Below, one piece after another: positions 52,776 to 64,000 of a stretch of 64,000 bases of DNA. A program made the position numbers and the translations under genes. Under the pieces are notes generated by a model, which did not search any database, was not told where the DNA came from, and saw only the letters and a program-made list of their open reading frames with translations. How positions within the stretch are numbered: position 1 is the stretch's first letter; every line of letters begins with the position of its first letter. The stretch is from assembly GCA_964017235.1 (NCBI GenBank), contig OZ024929.1:60297603-60361602 (forward strand). Reading direction: 5' to 3'. The stretch comes from Sabellastarte sp. h YS-2021. Its lineage: Eukaryota > Annelida > Polychaeta > Sabellida > Sabellidae.

Positions 52776-55062
52776 ATGGCATCACCGGGAGAGTTCAAAG
52801 GACAAAGAAAGGGTTCTTGTGTGTTGGCAAACGATTGTTTAATTTGTGAAGGATTCAGTGATGTGCAAAAAGAAAAGTTGGCAACCCCTTCATATAAAAT
52901 ACGTAAAGAAAGGAAGGCCGGTTTGTTAGTTTCCCCCCAAAAAAGTGACTGTCCTTGGTAGCTTGGATGAACAGTCATCTGTTGTTTCTTCTGCGCATCC
53001 CTCTCCACATGCACCTGTTTCTGCTTCCCCTTCTGCCTCTCATACACAGTTTTTTGTCACTGCAGAGCAATTTGAGGCAATGAACGACAAATGAGCGGAG
53101 CAGTTTGCTTGTTTTGAGGCTTTGTTATCAAGAGGCAATGTTTTTACTGTACCTAAAACAACAGTTTCTTCTCTCCCTACTCACACTGTTGTGTCATTTC
53201 AACCTTTCATAAATCCTGCTACCCGGCATACCGGTCCGGTAGTGTCCCCGGCAGATCAGGATTCTTTGTCCAAAAAAGGAGGTGAAGTTAAACTAAAAGA
53301 AAGATCTCATAAGCCCTCCAAATCTGACAAGGCTAGACCGGACTTTGGTCATCAGGCTACTGTTTCTTCCGGTCCTGCTTTTGACATCCCCGGTCTGGGC
53401 GATGATGTGCAGGAACCGGTTTTTCAGTCAATGCAAACTTCCTCTACTGCTGACATGGCTTTTCAGTCTACCGGTCCAGAGCCAACTACCAGTCTGTAAC
53501 AGAAAGTCACCGGTTCAACCTCTATGTTCACTAAAACATCCAAACATACCCATCAGGAGAGTCAATCTACCGGTCCTTTTGAGCCAGCTCCTTACCCACC
53601 GGCTGCTGCTGCTGCATCTGGTGTTTCCTTTGCTGGTCTGGGCTATGGTGTGTCTGACGTACAGTACAGGGAGCTACCTCAGCAGGAACTTTATAATGAA
53701 CTTTGTGGAGATGAGGATTCTACTGTAGAGGAAGGCGAAGTCTCTTCAGATGTTATTGATAGACAGGATCATACAGAGGATATGACATATCGTAAGACAG
53801 TCAGATCAGTCCGTTCCTTTATGGGATGGAATCACATCCCTGTTTATGAAAGTGATCTGTCAGAGCCAGACAAATCTAACAATCCCTGGAAGGGCAAGAA
53901 TCCAAAGAAGCCGGCTAGGATCTCGGTTGTCATGCCCCCTGACGACTGGCTTTGTCAGAAGTTAGAAAAGTTAAACACCACAGTGGCAGAGGGGTACCCT
54001 TCCAGGGCGCAGGATTCTGCGGGGCTAAAAAGGGACCAGTTCATCAAGATCCCCAAGAGCCAGAGTAGATGGTATCAAATACACACTCTGAGGCCAGATG
54101 GTCCCCAATGACCTGGCAAAAATCTTTTCAGTTGGAGTGACAATGAAGCCAAGGTCACCTCCCAATTTCCTCGGATTATAGAGGCTTCTGCTTATTCTCC
54201 CTCAGGTCCTCCATCTAGGCCAATATCACAGGACTATTTGCACAGATGGGAAAAGTGTGCACGTGAAGGTAGTTACTTAGTTAATAGTGCCGCAGGCTTC
54301 AACAGGTGTTCATCTGAACTGCAAGAGAGAATCTCAACAAGTGTGACTTTTCTTCAGTCAAAGATAAATAAGGGCAAGGCTCCCAAAGAGGTCACGGAAA
54401 CTCTCAAGGATATCAAGGACTATGTTACCTTTCATCAGAGCGTCTCTGTAGCTATTGGAACAGCTTTGCAACACTTGGCAGGTAGCTTGTTTGTTCACTT
54501 GCCCAACCTTATTCTTCTGCGCTGGGATTTATACTTAGAACACGTCAAGCCTGGCATTAAGTCTGACACATGGAATTTGCTCAGGAATGCCCCCATGTTC
54601 GGACATGGTCCTTTCCCCGACTCTGTTTTGTCTACTGCAGAACAAGATATTGCCAAACATGAGTCTGCTGGAGTTGCTCCAGGGCCCGGTCCGGGTGCCT
54701 CGCAGCACTCCAGTTTGAGGGATAGTGGAAGATATAGAAGTTATGAGAAGAAGAGAGAATCACAACAAGGTGCAAGTCAAGGTGACCAGGGGCAACAATC
54801 TTGGTGTCAGTTTTCTAGAAATAGGGGTCATGGCCGTGGGAGAGGTTCAAACCCTTGTTTTCCAGGTCACGAGGAAATAAATCATATAAATGACAATTAC
54901 CATTCAGTTCCAACCCAGTTAAGTTGCCAGTTAAGCAGGTTGGATCCTAAGTTGAGTCAGTTAAATCAGACTGTACATTCTCTAGTTGTGAACAAAGTAG
55001 TGAAACCAAGATCAAAACAGACTTTAAGAGACTTAGTTTGCGAAAAGGCTGTATCTTATTAA
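52776..55062 (+). pseudogene. DIRS gag protein, frameshifted (copy 6)
   Basis: ATG 52776 begins MASPGEFKGQRKGSCVLAND, with part of the N-terminal Cys motif missing, then CLICEGFSDVQKEKLATPSY. Stops near 52960 and 53497. Linker pieces at 53122-53499 and 53524-54111, the last with YRKTVRSVRSFMGWNHIPVY, VMPPDDWLCQKLEKLNTTV and GYPSRAQDSAGLKRDQF. After TGA near 54110, 54238-55062 gives LHRWEKCAREGSYLVNSAAG, HLAGSLFVHLPNLIL, LYLEHVKPGIKSDTWNLLRN, and a Gly/Arg-rich tail (HGRGRGSN). The most nearly complete C-terminal half of gag in the window. Confidence 0.82.
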
Positions 55063-55280
55063 GATGTTGTCAGTCATGCTCATTCTGTAACTTTTCGCGG
55101 GCAGCCACAAAGAAAAGGCTTAGGCCCCGCTCTGTCTTTGAACAAAATAAAAGTTGTCAAAGGTGTCTCTTGTGTAAGTCAATGTCTTTCTGCGCCATTT
55201 GTACCAAATGTCCCACATGTTGCCACAGAGATCAGTGTTGGGGGAAGGCTTCAGAGCTTCTGGCAGGTTTGGCAAAAGTT
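55038..55280 (+). CDS. Cysteine-rich module overlapping the RT N-terminus (copy 6)
   Basis: Frame open 55038-55712: RCCQSCSFC, basic spacer, KSCQRCLLCKSMSFCAICTK, CPTCC, HRDQCWGK. Same Cys spacing and same relation to the RT frame as in copies 2 and 5, although this copy is the most divergent. It overlaps the last 25 bases of gag. Confidence 0.55.
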
Positions 55281-56960
55281 GGGATCAAATCCAAGAATGG
55301 TTTCAATTTTGAAAGAAGGTTACACTCTTCCTTTCAAGGAAAGGCCACTTCTCTGCCGCTTTCCCTTGATAGTAAGCAAATATGCCAACCCACTCAAAAA
55401 CAAGTCGCTTTCGGAAGCTCTTTCCTCCCTCATACAAAAGCAAGCAGTGGAAAGGGTGGTTGTCAAGTCTTCTCTAGCTTTTTACAACCGTCTCTTTCTA
55501 GTTCCAAAGCCCAACAGGAAATGGCGACCAATATTGGACCTGAGCAAACTCAATCTTTTCCTAAAAACAGGGACTTTCAAAATGGAGACCCCGGAGACCA
55601 TAAGACTGTCCCTCCAAAGAGGGGAATGGGTCACTTTGATGGACTTCAGCGATGTCTACTTCCACATTACTATAGCTCAAAGGTCCAGAAAATACCCAAG
55701 GTTTCATCTTAACAAACTCAATTACCAGTTCATCTCTCTTCCCTTTGGTTTGGCAACGGCCCTGTTGGAATTTACCAAAGTGGTCAAGCAAGTAAAACTG
55801 ATGGCTCAAGCCCGGGGTATAAGGATCCACAAGTACCTAGATGACTGGTTGTTAAGAGCCCCGTGCCAGGCAACTTGCATTCAACATACCTGGACCCTCT
55901 TCAGCCTTTGCCACGAGTTGGGTAGTAAACTTGAAGAAATCGGGACTGACCCCTCAGCAGGTTTTCAATTTTGTCGGTTACTGGTTCGACCTGTTGACTG
56001 GTCGGGTTCTTCCCACTCAGGACAGGTGGACATCCCTACAGCAAAAGCTAAAGTTCATTAAGGCCTGGAACTGTTGCACAGTCAGACAATTCATGTCTCT
56101 GATAGGGCTTCTGACAGCAACAGAGAAACAGGTGTGGTCAGGTCGCCTTCACATGCGAGCCATTCAGTGGCATCTGAAGCGTCACTGGCATGTTCCCGAG
56201 AGTCTGGAAAAGGTCATTCCTCTTCCCACTTCTCTGCATCCACATCTGGATTGGTGGCTAAACGAGAGCAATGTTCTTCGGGGCCAACCTTTAAATCCCC
56301 TTCAACGCGCTCTACAGATATTTATAGACGCCTCAAACGAAGGTTGGGGCGCACACTTAGGCAAGAGGCGTTTGGTCAGACCCAGAAAGTCACCTCCACA
56401 TCAATTTTTTATAGCTAAAAGCAGTTTTCCTGGTTTTCCAGCATCTTTGAGGGGACCAGATTGTTCTGATAGCAACGGACATGAGAACAGGCTCTCTTTG
56501 TGCCCTCATTTGGAGACTTCTGTCCTGGTGTCACCCCAGAGGAATAGTTCTGAGGGCTCGACACATTCTAGGTCGCTTGAATGTGATAGCAGACAAACTC
56601 TCCAGACAATCAGGTGATCCAGACAGAGTGGTCCCTATCTCAGCAGGTGTTCAATCTCTTGTGCTCCAGATGGGACCGTCCTCATGTAGACCTGTTTGCA
56701 ACCCGGTTCAATCACAAACTCTCCAAGTTTGTATCACCGGTGCCGGATCCGACAACCTGCGCAGTAGACGCCCTGAGTCTTCCATGGGAGAATCTAGATG
56801 CTTATGCATTCCCTCCAGTCTCCCTGCTCACCAAGGTGATCTCCAAAGTGATGGATCAAGGCTGTCGCAGAATGATTCTAATTGCTCCAGGGTGGCCCAA
56901 CATGCCTTGGTTTTGGGACCTGGTCAGTCTGTCGGCTCAGATTCCCTTCAGGCTTCCACT
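55138..56960 (+). pseudogene. DIRS RT-RNase H-Dam-like polyprotein (copy 6)
   Basis: Frame 55138-56061: VGGRLQSFWQVW, LKEGYTLPFK, FYNRLFLVPKPNRKWRPILD, WVTLMDFSDVYFHITI, SLPFGLATALLEF, YLDD (55834-55845). One base is lost near 55920, and FNFVGYWFDL, LMSLIGLLTATEK, FIDASNEGWGAHL follow in the frame 55931-56617. RNase H then breaks: LELKA is scrambled near 56420 and NTTVVAYINK is deleted after IATD at 56480. Dam-like frame 56614-57123: HVDLFATRFNHKLSKFVS, NLDAYAFPPVSLL, MILIAPGWPNMPWFWDLV. Confidence 0.85.
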
Positions 56961-57009
56961 GCAGGGGAATCTGGTGACACAGCCCTTCAACGGTCTCCAT
57001 CACAGGAAC

Positions 57010-58017
57010 CTCAGCAATCTGAATCTACATGCTTGGCTCCTAGAGCCTCTGTCATTCAGGAACAAGGGTTCTCTGACGAAGTGGCAGCAAGAATTGAGGC
57101 TCCTCAGAGACTCTCAACCATAGCCGTTTATAAGTCAAAGTGGGCCATTTTTGTCAAATGGTGAGACTTCAGGTCGCCCTCTGTAAACCAGATTGCAGAT
57201 TTTCTCTTGCATCTTTTCAAGGAAAGAAAGCTGTAACCTACCACCGTTGAAGGCTATAGAATGGCCATTGCAGACATGGTGGGCAATGATAGGCTAAATA
57301 TTAGCAAGGATGAAAACTCGTTTGTTAGATAGTTTTCATAGAGACACACCAAAAGGAAGGCGGGGAGTGCCCACCTGGAACCTTTCACTGGTCCTTCACC
57401 AGCTGACTAAGGCTCCTTTTGAACCCATGCGAAAGGCATCTCTTAAACACTTGACGTTTAAGACGGTCTTTCTGTTAGCCTTGGGTTCAGGCAAGAGGCG
57501 TAGTGAGATTCATGGCCTGGCTATATAAAAACATCAGACATCAGGAAAACTGGAGTCAGGTCTCACTGTACCCCTCACCCAGTTTCTTATCCAAGAACCA
57601 ACTAGCTAGGGACGGACCGACATGTGTGGCTCCAGTGGTTATCCCAGCCTTGGCTCCTTCTTTGGACAAGTCTCTTACAGAAGACAAATCACTCTGTCCA
57701 GTAAGAGCTTTATGTTACTACTTGGATCGAACCAAGGATCTGTGTAAAGGTAAAGACCTGGTTTTTGTGTCCTTCGGGAAGAGTTTTCACAAGGATATTA
57801 TTCTTTCCACTATCTCTTCTTGGATCAAACAGACGGTGCTATTGTGCTACCAGCTCTCAGATGAGGAAGCTCAGAATTTACATCAAGTTAGAGCACATGA
57901 TGTTAAGGCCTTTGCGGCTTCCAAGGCTTTTCAAGGAGGGGTATCCTTAGAACAGATCCTTTCCGCTTGTCATTGGAAAGCCCACAACACCTTTACACAG
58001 TTCTAGCTGAAAGACCT
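57010..58017 (+). pseudogene. DIRS tyrosine recombinase, catalytic Tyr codon is a stop (copy 6)
   Basis: PRASVIQEQGFSDEVAARIE, VYKSKWAIFVKW then TGA near 57162; LLDSFHRDTPKGRRGV and KRRSEIHG (Arg 57499-57501) in frame 57310-57528. One extra base, then frame 57503-58006: CPVRALCYYLDRT, AHDVKAFAASKAF, ACHWKAHNTFTQF. The HxxR arginine is Lys (57905-57907), and the codon after TQF is TAG (58004-58006) where Tyr belongs. LKDLAWADSEL continues beyond. Confidence 0.88.
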
Positions 58018-58149
58018 AGCTTGGGCAGATTCTGAACTGTACCAGTTGGGCCCTGTGGTGGCTGCTCAGCAGATCCACGATGATAAGCAATACCTCTCAG
58101 TTTACATAGCATACATAGTGTATATATAAAAAAAAAAAACAAAAAAAAA

Positions 58150-58850
58150 CAGCATGGTGTGACCTTGATTTGACCTTTAACCTTGCCATAGTGACCTTGA
58201 GTTTGAAAATCTTGTCCAGGCTACATCTCGGAAACCATAAGGTATAGGAAGTTGATACTTGGTAGGGACATTGCTTGGGGGGTGTAGGTGTGCAAACGGC
58301 ATGCTGTGACCTTGATTTGACCTTTGACCTTGCCGTAGTGACCTTGACCTATAAAATCTTGTCTGGGCTATATCTTGGAAACTATAAGGTGTAGGAAGTT
58401 GATACTTGGTAGTGACATTGGTTAGGTGTGCAGGTTTGCAACGTCATGGTGTGACCTTTATTTGACCTTTGACCTTGCCAAAGTGACCTTGACCTATAAA
58501 AACTTGTCCGGGCTATATCTCGGAAACCATAAGGTATAGGAAGTTGATATATGGTAGGGACATTGGCTAGGGGGTGTAGGTGTGCAACGTCATGGTGTGA
58601 TCTTGATTTGACCTTACCGTAGTGACCTTGACCTATAAATCTTGTCTGGGCTATATCTCGGAAACCGTAAGGTGGAGGAAGTTGATACTTGGTAGGGACA
58701 TTGGTTAGGGGGTGTAGGTGTGCAACTTCATGGTGTGACCTTGATTTGACCTTGCCATAGTGACCTTGACCTATAAAATCTTGTCTGGGCTTTATCTCAG
58801 AGACCGTAAGGTATTTGAAGTTGATACTTGGTAGGAACCTTGTATTGCCA
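58150..58850 (+). repeat. Satellite, ~147-bp monomer, five copies
   Basis: Same unit as 34.9-35.7 kb: TGACCTTGATTTGACCTTTG, GACCTATAAAATCTTGTCTG, GGCTATATCTCGGAAACC, GTAGGAAGTTGATACTTGGT. It abuts the broken end of DIRS copy 6. The long - strand frame here is a by-product of the repeat. Confidence 0.9.
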
Positions 58851-59374
58851 CATCTGAATGTATAGGTAATATTAAAAAAATTCAAACCATAATTCGACTA
58901 TGCAAACATGTATAAAGATGGGAGAGGTTTATTTGTGTTAGGTCACTTTGGTATGTTTGGACATTATTCAAGACATCCCAACCATAATTCGACTGTGCAA
59001 GATGTGTGTATATTAACAACTTGCAGAACAAGCAGACTTGTGGGTTCTTCATCTTTTTGACCTGAAGGTATTTCTGTCGATCATGAACTGGCAGATTTTT
59101 GTTAATTTTGAACCCTGTTAGGGGGTGTAGGTGTGCATCATGGTGTGATCTTTAGCTTTGGCTCTGCTTTGAGACATGTTTCTCTTTTGACAAAGATACA
59201 TGGATTGCTTCCACTGATTATTATATGTACTTTTACATAATTATGCTATTTTCCATTGACATCTATTCTCCAGTTAATAAATTTTACATTGTCATAAGTT
59301 TTAGTTTACTGATTAATGTCATCTTGCTATTGAATTGTCTTGTTTTAATACTTCATCTCTACATACATTTTCTT
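58851..59374 (+). repeat. Dispersed repeat, partial copy of 44480-44800
   Basis: TTGCCACATCTGAATGTATA, GGTAATATT, CAAACCATAATTCGACTATG and, at 59330, AATTGTCTTGTTTTAATACT match the repeat at 44480. About 450 bases of unrelated sequence lie between. DIRS sequence starts immediately after. Confidence 0.55.
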
Positions 59375-60200
59375 TAAGAAAGGTTCCGACAAAGACATCT
59401 GCCTCCATCTCCTCTTGGATCAAACAGACTGTGATCCTATGTTATGAGCTCTCTGACCAGGAGGCCCACTCTTTACATCAGGTTAAAACCCATGATGTCA
59501 GGGTCTTTGCTGCTCCTAAGGTTTTCTAGTCGGGAGTCTCCTTAGATCTAATCTTGTCAGCCTGCCACTGAAGTCACATAATACCCTCACACAGTTCTAT
59601 CTGAAGGGTGTGGCTTGACCTGACTCGGAGCTTTACCAATTGGGCTCGGTATGGGCTGCTCAGCAGATCCACAATTGGCCCTTCGATTGAGGAGATTCGT
59701 ATATATGTACATAGTATTAACAGTTTCTACATGTACATAGTAAAAAAATGTGATGTGCTTCCTTTGGGAGGTTTATTGACATTCTGGGACTGAACTCATC
59801 CCTCCCCTACCTCAGAGCAGGTCTGTTAAAAGGGGGGGGGGGCAACGTCGGTATAACCCCGGGTAACCGGCTGCTGGCAACCGACCATGACCTTGCAGGG
59901 TTTCCTGACTTTAAGGTCAACCCAGGCCTGGGCCTATTGGTCTCCTGAAAAAGTCAGCCTAGACTGTAGGTTAAAATTTGCTATTATGAGTTCACATATG
60001 TCCCTAGTAACTTACCCGCCGACCAAGGGGTAGTTATTCAGCAAATTGTCCATTGGATAGGATGTATTAACGCAATAAAATTGCAAATTTAATAAGTAAA
60101 TTAAATTATTATAAGTTAATACCCTATCCAATGGATATAGCAAATTGTCCATTGGATAGGGTATTAACTTATAAAAATTTAATTTACTTATTAAATTTGC
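59375..60200 (+). mobile_element. DIRS 3' fragment (copy 7)
   Basis: YR C-terminal relic 59375-59680 (SSWIKQTVILCYELSDQEAH, HQVKTHDVRVFAA, then FYLKGVA with the Tyr kept but two stops nearby), poly-G of about 11 at 59831, and ICR 60044-60139. The last ~55 bases of the right terminus follow (60145-60200), with the body of the right ITR missing. Ends TTATTAAATTTGC. Confidence 0.88.
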
Positions 60201-60299
60201 AATTTTGTTGGTCAAGGTTATGAACTTTAAACTTGCAACCAATGACAAACAACTACCAGCTTACCCAAATAAGACCAGGCCTTTGACACCACATGTGTG

Positions 60300-60720
60300 C
60301 TTTATTCCCCAAATTTATGCACTCTACATTGTACTATATAAAAGTCTTCATAGGCAAATCTAGGTAGAATCACCTTCAAAAAATAGCATCAGAGATGCCC
60401 GTACCCCACAGCCTAGGTAAATATTTTCAACACCATGAGATACAGAAGTACTGTATCAGTACAAACTTCAGGATACTTTCAGAGCACTGTCAGTTATATA
60501 AAGGTCCAAACAATGTTTAAATGGAGAAATAATGTTTAAAAGAAAGATCATGCATATAAAGATGAAGTATTAAAACAAGATAATTCAATAACAAGATGAC
60601 AGCATTAATCAGCAAACTAAAATTCAACCCTCTTTATCTACATCTGCAAGGCCCGAATTATGGTTTAGATGGTTTGAATATTACCATGCATACAGAAGTG
60701 GTAATACATTTAATGAATGC
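60300..60720 (-). repeat. Dispersed repeat, inverted copy of 44480-44800
   Basis: AGCATCAGAGATGCCCGTAC, CCCACAGCCTAGG, CACCATGAGATACAGAAGTA, AGTATTAAAACAAGATAATT, and GAATTATGGTTTAGATGG are reverse complements of the 44.5-44.8 kb sequence, with the same block order inverted. 60201-60299 and 60721-60869 hold nothing recognised. Confidence 0.75.
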
Positions 60721-60869
60721 TTATGTGTGGTGTTGGAGCAAAATCTGTGGCTCACTTGATGAAATTCTATCTCTTACAATGGGAAGTTAATAAAATTTAT
60801 GAAAGTAAAATTCTTAATAAATTCTAATATGACTTTAATAGTGCTTAATCTGCATCAAAAGAGAGACCC

Positions 60870-62310
60870 AAAGGTGCAACAAGATTTTATAGGTCAAGGT
60901 CACTACGGCAAGGTCAAAGGTCAAATCAAGGTCAGACCATGACATTGCACACCTACACCCCCTAACCAATATCCCTACCAAGTATCAACTTTCTACACCT
61001 TACGGTTTCCGAGATATAGCCCGGACAAGATTTTATAGGTTAAGGCCACTACGACAAGGTCAAAGGTCAAATCAAGGTCAGACCATAACACTGCACACCT
61101 ACACCCCCTAGCAAATGTCCCTACCAAATATCAACTTCCTACACCATACGGTTTCCGAGATATAGCCCGGACAAGATTTTATAGGTCAAGGCCACTACGG
61201 CAAGGTCAAAGGTCAAATCAAGGTCAGACCATGACGTTGCAGACCTACACCCCCTAACCAATATCCCTACCAAGTATCAACTTCCTACACCTTACGGTTT
61301 CCGAGATATAGCCCGGACAAGATTTTATAGGTCAAGGTCACTACAGCACAGTCAAAGGTCAAATCAAGGTCAGACCATGACGTTGCACACCTACACCCCC
61401 TAACCAATGTCCCTGCCAAATATCAACTTCCTACACATTACAGTTTCCGATATATAGCCTGGACAAGATTTTATAGGTCAAGGTCACTACGGCAAGGTCA
61501 AAGGTCAAATCAAGGTCAGACCATGACGTTGCACACCTACACCCCCTAACCAATATCCCTACCAAGTATCAACTTCCTACACCTTACGGTTTCCGAGATA
61601 TAGCCCGGACAAGATTTTATAGGTCAAGGTCACTACAGCACGGTCAAAGGTCAAATCAAGGTCAGACCATGACGTTGCACACCTACACCCCCTAACCAAT
61701 GTCCCTGCCAAATATCAACTTCCTACACATTACAGTTTCCGATATATAGCCTGGACAAGATTTTATAGGTCAAGGTCACTACGGCAAGGTCAAAGGTCAA
61801 ATCAAGGTCAGACCATGACGTTGCACCCCTACACCCCCTAACCAATATTCCTACCAAGTATCAACTTCCTACACCTTACGGTTTCCGAGATATAGCCCGG
61901 ACAAGATTTTATAGGTCAAGGTCACTACAGCAAGGTCAAAGGTCAAATCAAGGTCAGACCATGATGTTGCACAACTACACCCCCTAACCAATGTCCCTAC
62001 CAAGTATCAACTTCCTACACCTTACGGTTTCTGAGATATAGCCCGGACAAGATTTTCAAACTCAAGGTCACTACGGCAAGGTCAAAGGTCAAATCAAGGT
62101 CAGACCATGACGTTGCACACCTACACCCCCTAACCAATGTCCCTACCAAGTATCAACTTCCTACACCTTACGGTTTCTGAGATGCAGCCCGGACAAACTA
62201 TTTCCCGCCGACCGCCCACCCGCCCGCCCGGATGCCCGCCCGCCCATCCGGACACCATGGGTGAAAACAATACCCCGACAGCCCTTAAGGGCTGTGGGGT
62301 AAAAACTATT
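60870..62310 (-). repeat. Satellite, ~147-bp monomer, nine copies, ending in a hairpin
   Basis: Units AAGATTTTATAGGTCAAGGT, CAAGGTCAAAGGTCAAATCA, CCTACACCCCCTAACCAATG, TCAACTTCCTACACCTTACG, GGTTTCCGAGATATAGCCCG recur every ~147 bases from 60880. Two kinds alternate (CACTACAGCA with ACATTACAG, and CACTACGGCAAGG with ACCTTACGG), giving a 294-bp period at 61170-61900. It ends in a C/G-rich stretch (CCGCCCGCCCGGATGCCC) and a near-perfect hairpin TACCCCGACAGCCCTT-AAGGGCTGTGGGGTA at 62271-62301. Confidence 0.9.
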
Positions 62311-62329
62311 TACATCACTATGGCATAGA

Positions 62330-63235
62330 ACATAATTGGGGTAATTAAAAGTTCAGCCAAAACAAATACTCAGTTAACTATGTCACAGTTACAAAGACAG
62401 CACTGGTAATATTTCTGCAATACAAGAGCCATACAACAGATTTGTATACAAGGAAGCGTGTAATATAAGACTTTTCAATATTAAGTTCAAGGCCCAAATT
62501 GCCTAAATCTTAGAAGGCATCAAATAACCAATAGCCTTACAGCTACAAGCAAAGCAAGCCACTGCAGCAAGAGTGGGAATCCTGGGGTGCTGCCAGTTGA
62601 TAGCCAGTACTTACCAATGGTAAGTTACCATTCATCTAAAGCTGAAACCAGCATGTATCATCTGTCCCCCAAATATTCCTCTTATGTATAGGGGGCGGTG
62701 GTTGACAGAAAAATTTTGTTAGTGTTACCCCTTCCAAGTCTTAACATCTGCAATATTAACCTAAACATCAGTCCCACAGTTTCTAGGGATCTCATACATT
62801 TGGATTGTCAAGTATATAGTAATTTTTCATATTCTTAGTGAATCCATGGCCTCAGTAAGTCTATCCCTCCAATACTTTCATCGAAATTTCATTGAGAATG
62901 AATATAGCTTCAGCTAATGAAGTTAGAGTGTGTTCATAGTAAAGATTAAGTTCCATAAATGTTACAGCAATCATAATTTCAATATACACTATAAATATCT
63001 TCTGTCATTGTAGCTGCTTCAATTATTCATGGAGAACAGAAACCTATAGGTTATTTTTTTTACCTTTCATATTTTTCAGACTGATTATACCGGGTAAATG
63101 ATTTTTAGTAAGAACCCAAAAGGATCACTTCCTGTTTACATGTGTGATCATGAGCAGCTCAGGTTGTTTATTTATTAAAGTAAACATTGAAAATTTGATA
63201 ATACGGAAAGAAATATGTAGAAACAATGATAAATA
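62330..63235. other. No recognised feature (intron-like)
   Basis: AT-rich unique-looking sequence with no significant open frame, repeat or RNA gene that I can see. It probably belongs to the ABCB intron after exon B. Confidence 0.6.
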
Positions 63236-64000
63236 ATTATATCCCCAGACGAAAGTCGGGGATATATTGGATTCAGGTCCGTCGCGCCGCCGCCGCCGTA
63301 GAAATTTCCTTGTGGACGCGATAACTCAAAAACAAATTAATATTTTTTTTTCAAACTTGGTACACATGTTAAGGGTGCCCAAAGGAAGATCCCTATTTTA
63401 AGGTGACCTTAAACTCCCAGTAAAAAAGAACTTATGGCCACCTTAAGGTCAGAAATTGCACTTTTGGCCACTTAGATCCCTGTAGGTCACAAACTATGAT
63501 GCTCAGCTGGCTGAAATTTTACCTGACAACACATTAATATGTTCTTAGTACATGTGCCAAAAATCATGACTTTAAGTTGAGGAGAAAATTGTGTTTGAAG
63601 CCCATAAATACCCCCACTTAGGGATTTTTTGCTATACTTTACACATATTTTGCCCTATAATTTGGAAGTGATAATTCTGATGAGTCTCAAACTGCGCTAG
63701 GTATAACTTTGATATGTAATCCTTGTCTGTAGAAAATTTTAGGGCTGTAGGTTTACCCAAAGGGGTCAACTTAAGGTCTCAAAAGTGCCCACAGAGACCC
63801 AATTTATGCACTTTTTGCCACTTTCAAGCACTGTAGCTTTCAAACTATGTCTCTCATCTAAGTTAAATATCATCTGGGAATATATCTATGTGTTTTCTTA
63901 TATGTGCCCCAACATTTAGGCCTTTAATAGACAGTTAACCTGTGTATCAGGACCATAAACACCCACCCGAGTGACCCTTATAAGACATTTTTCACATCTT
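63236..64000 (+). repeat. Hairpin-started dispersed repeat with TTAAGGTGACCTTAAACTC
   Basis: Begins with the hairpin ATCCCCAGAC-GAAA-GTCGGGGAT (63241-63263) and CGTCGCGCCGCCGCCGCCGT, then TTTTAAGGTGACCTTAAACT at 63400 and GTCCACTT-type low-complexity text. Related to 29880-31195 and 45080-45650. Runs off the window end. No coding capacity seen. Confidence 0.6.

Larger units (their letters stand above)
52484..58135 (+). mobile_element. DIRS-type retrotransposon copy 6 (divergent), 3'-truncated
   Basis: Starts TTTTATTGCATTAATACAAC with a divergent ITR, then gag, Cys-rich frame, RT-RNase H, Dam-like part and YR. It breaks off in A-rich sequence near 58135 with no poly-G, ICR or right ITR. It lies about 200 bases downstream of ABCB exon B, in its intron. 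The proteins are clearly a separate lineage from copies 2-5. Confidence 0.88.

Noticed and set aside
52694..53047. 117-residue - strand frame in copy 6
   Set aside because: Antisense to gag of copy 6, with no homologue in the other copies.
58382..58885. 167-residue - strand reading frame
   Set aside because: Lies wholly in the 147-bp satellite; its repeated peptide follows the monomer.
11028..60200. Interpretation of the RT elements as Ty3-like, LTR or endogenous retroviral sequences
   Set aside because: They have inverted ITRs, an ICR, a tyrosine recombinase with R...HxxR...Y, and no aspartic protease, DDE integrase or envelope; this is DIRS organisation.

Overview
Eukaryotic (animal) genomic DNA that is almost entirely intron and transposable elements. 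The only host gene is an ABCB-type (P-glycoprotein-like) ABC transporter on the + strand. Two adjacent exons of its second transmembrane domain are visible, at 31635-31814 and 52122-52285, separated by a 20.3 kb intron. The repeat content suggests a lophotrochozoan, most likely a mollusc (inference, moderate): several DIRS-type tyrosine-recombinase retrotransposons, hairpin-ended elements carrying ~135-160 bp satellites like the bivalve 'pearl'/Helentron type, PIF/Harbinger, hAT and Penelope-like relics.

Layout. 1-3905: badly decayed DIRS relics of two or three families. 3906-4588: fragment of a satellite-bearing, hairpin-ended element. 4797-10935: left part of a PIF/Harbinger transposon (subterminal repeats, TATA box, a large insertion with two satellite arrays, then a MADF/Myb-like accessory gene with one internal stop). 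11028-17619 and 17621-27243: two DIRS elements end to end. The second holds a 4.1 kb satellite element nested in its leader. 27255-29490: the other half of the PIF/Harbinger transposon, with its transposase on the - strand. 29500-31634: intron with decayed repeats, then ABCB exon A. 32266-35700: small palindromic element, DIRS fragment split by a MITE, Penelope-like relic, 147-bp satellite. 35839-44479: two damaged DIRS copies back to back. 45711-52038: a hAT-type MITE with an 8-bp target duplication, itself split by DIRS copy 5 (45793-51735). Then ABCB exon B. 52484-58135: DIRS copy 6, 3'-truncated. 58150-62320: satellites, dispersed repeats and DIRS fragment 7. 62330-64000: plain intron-like sequence, then a further hairpin-ended repeat.

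How the DIRS copies are built. Each better copy runs: left inverted terminal repeat (ITR), gag, a cysteine-rich reading frame that overlaps the RT N-terminus, RT (YLDD)-RNase H-methyltransferase-like region, tyrosine recombinase (YR) with R...HxxR...Y, a poly-G tract, an internal complementary region (ICR) equal to the joined element ends, and the right ITR. No copy is intact. In the better copies the Cys-rich module and the YR lie in one frame, and that frame stays almost stop-free across the whole RT/RNase H region. This suggests an overprinted Cys-YR protein and is the observation I consider most worth following.
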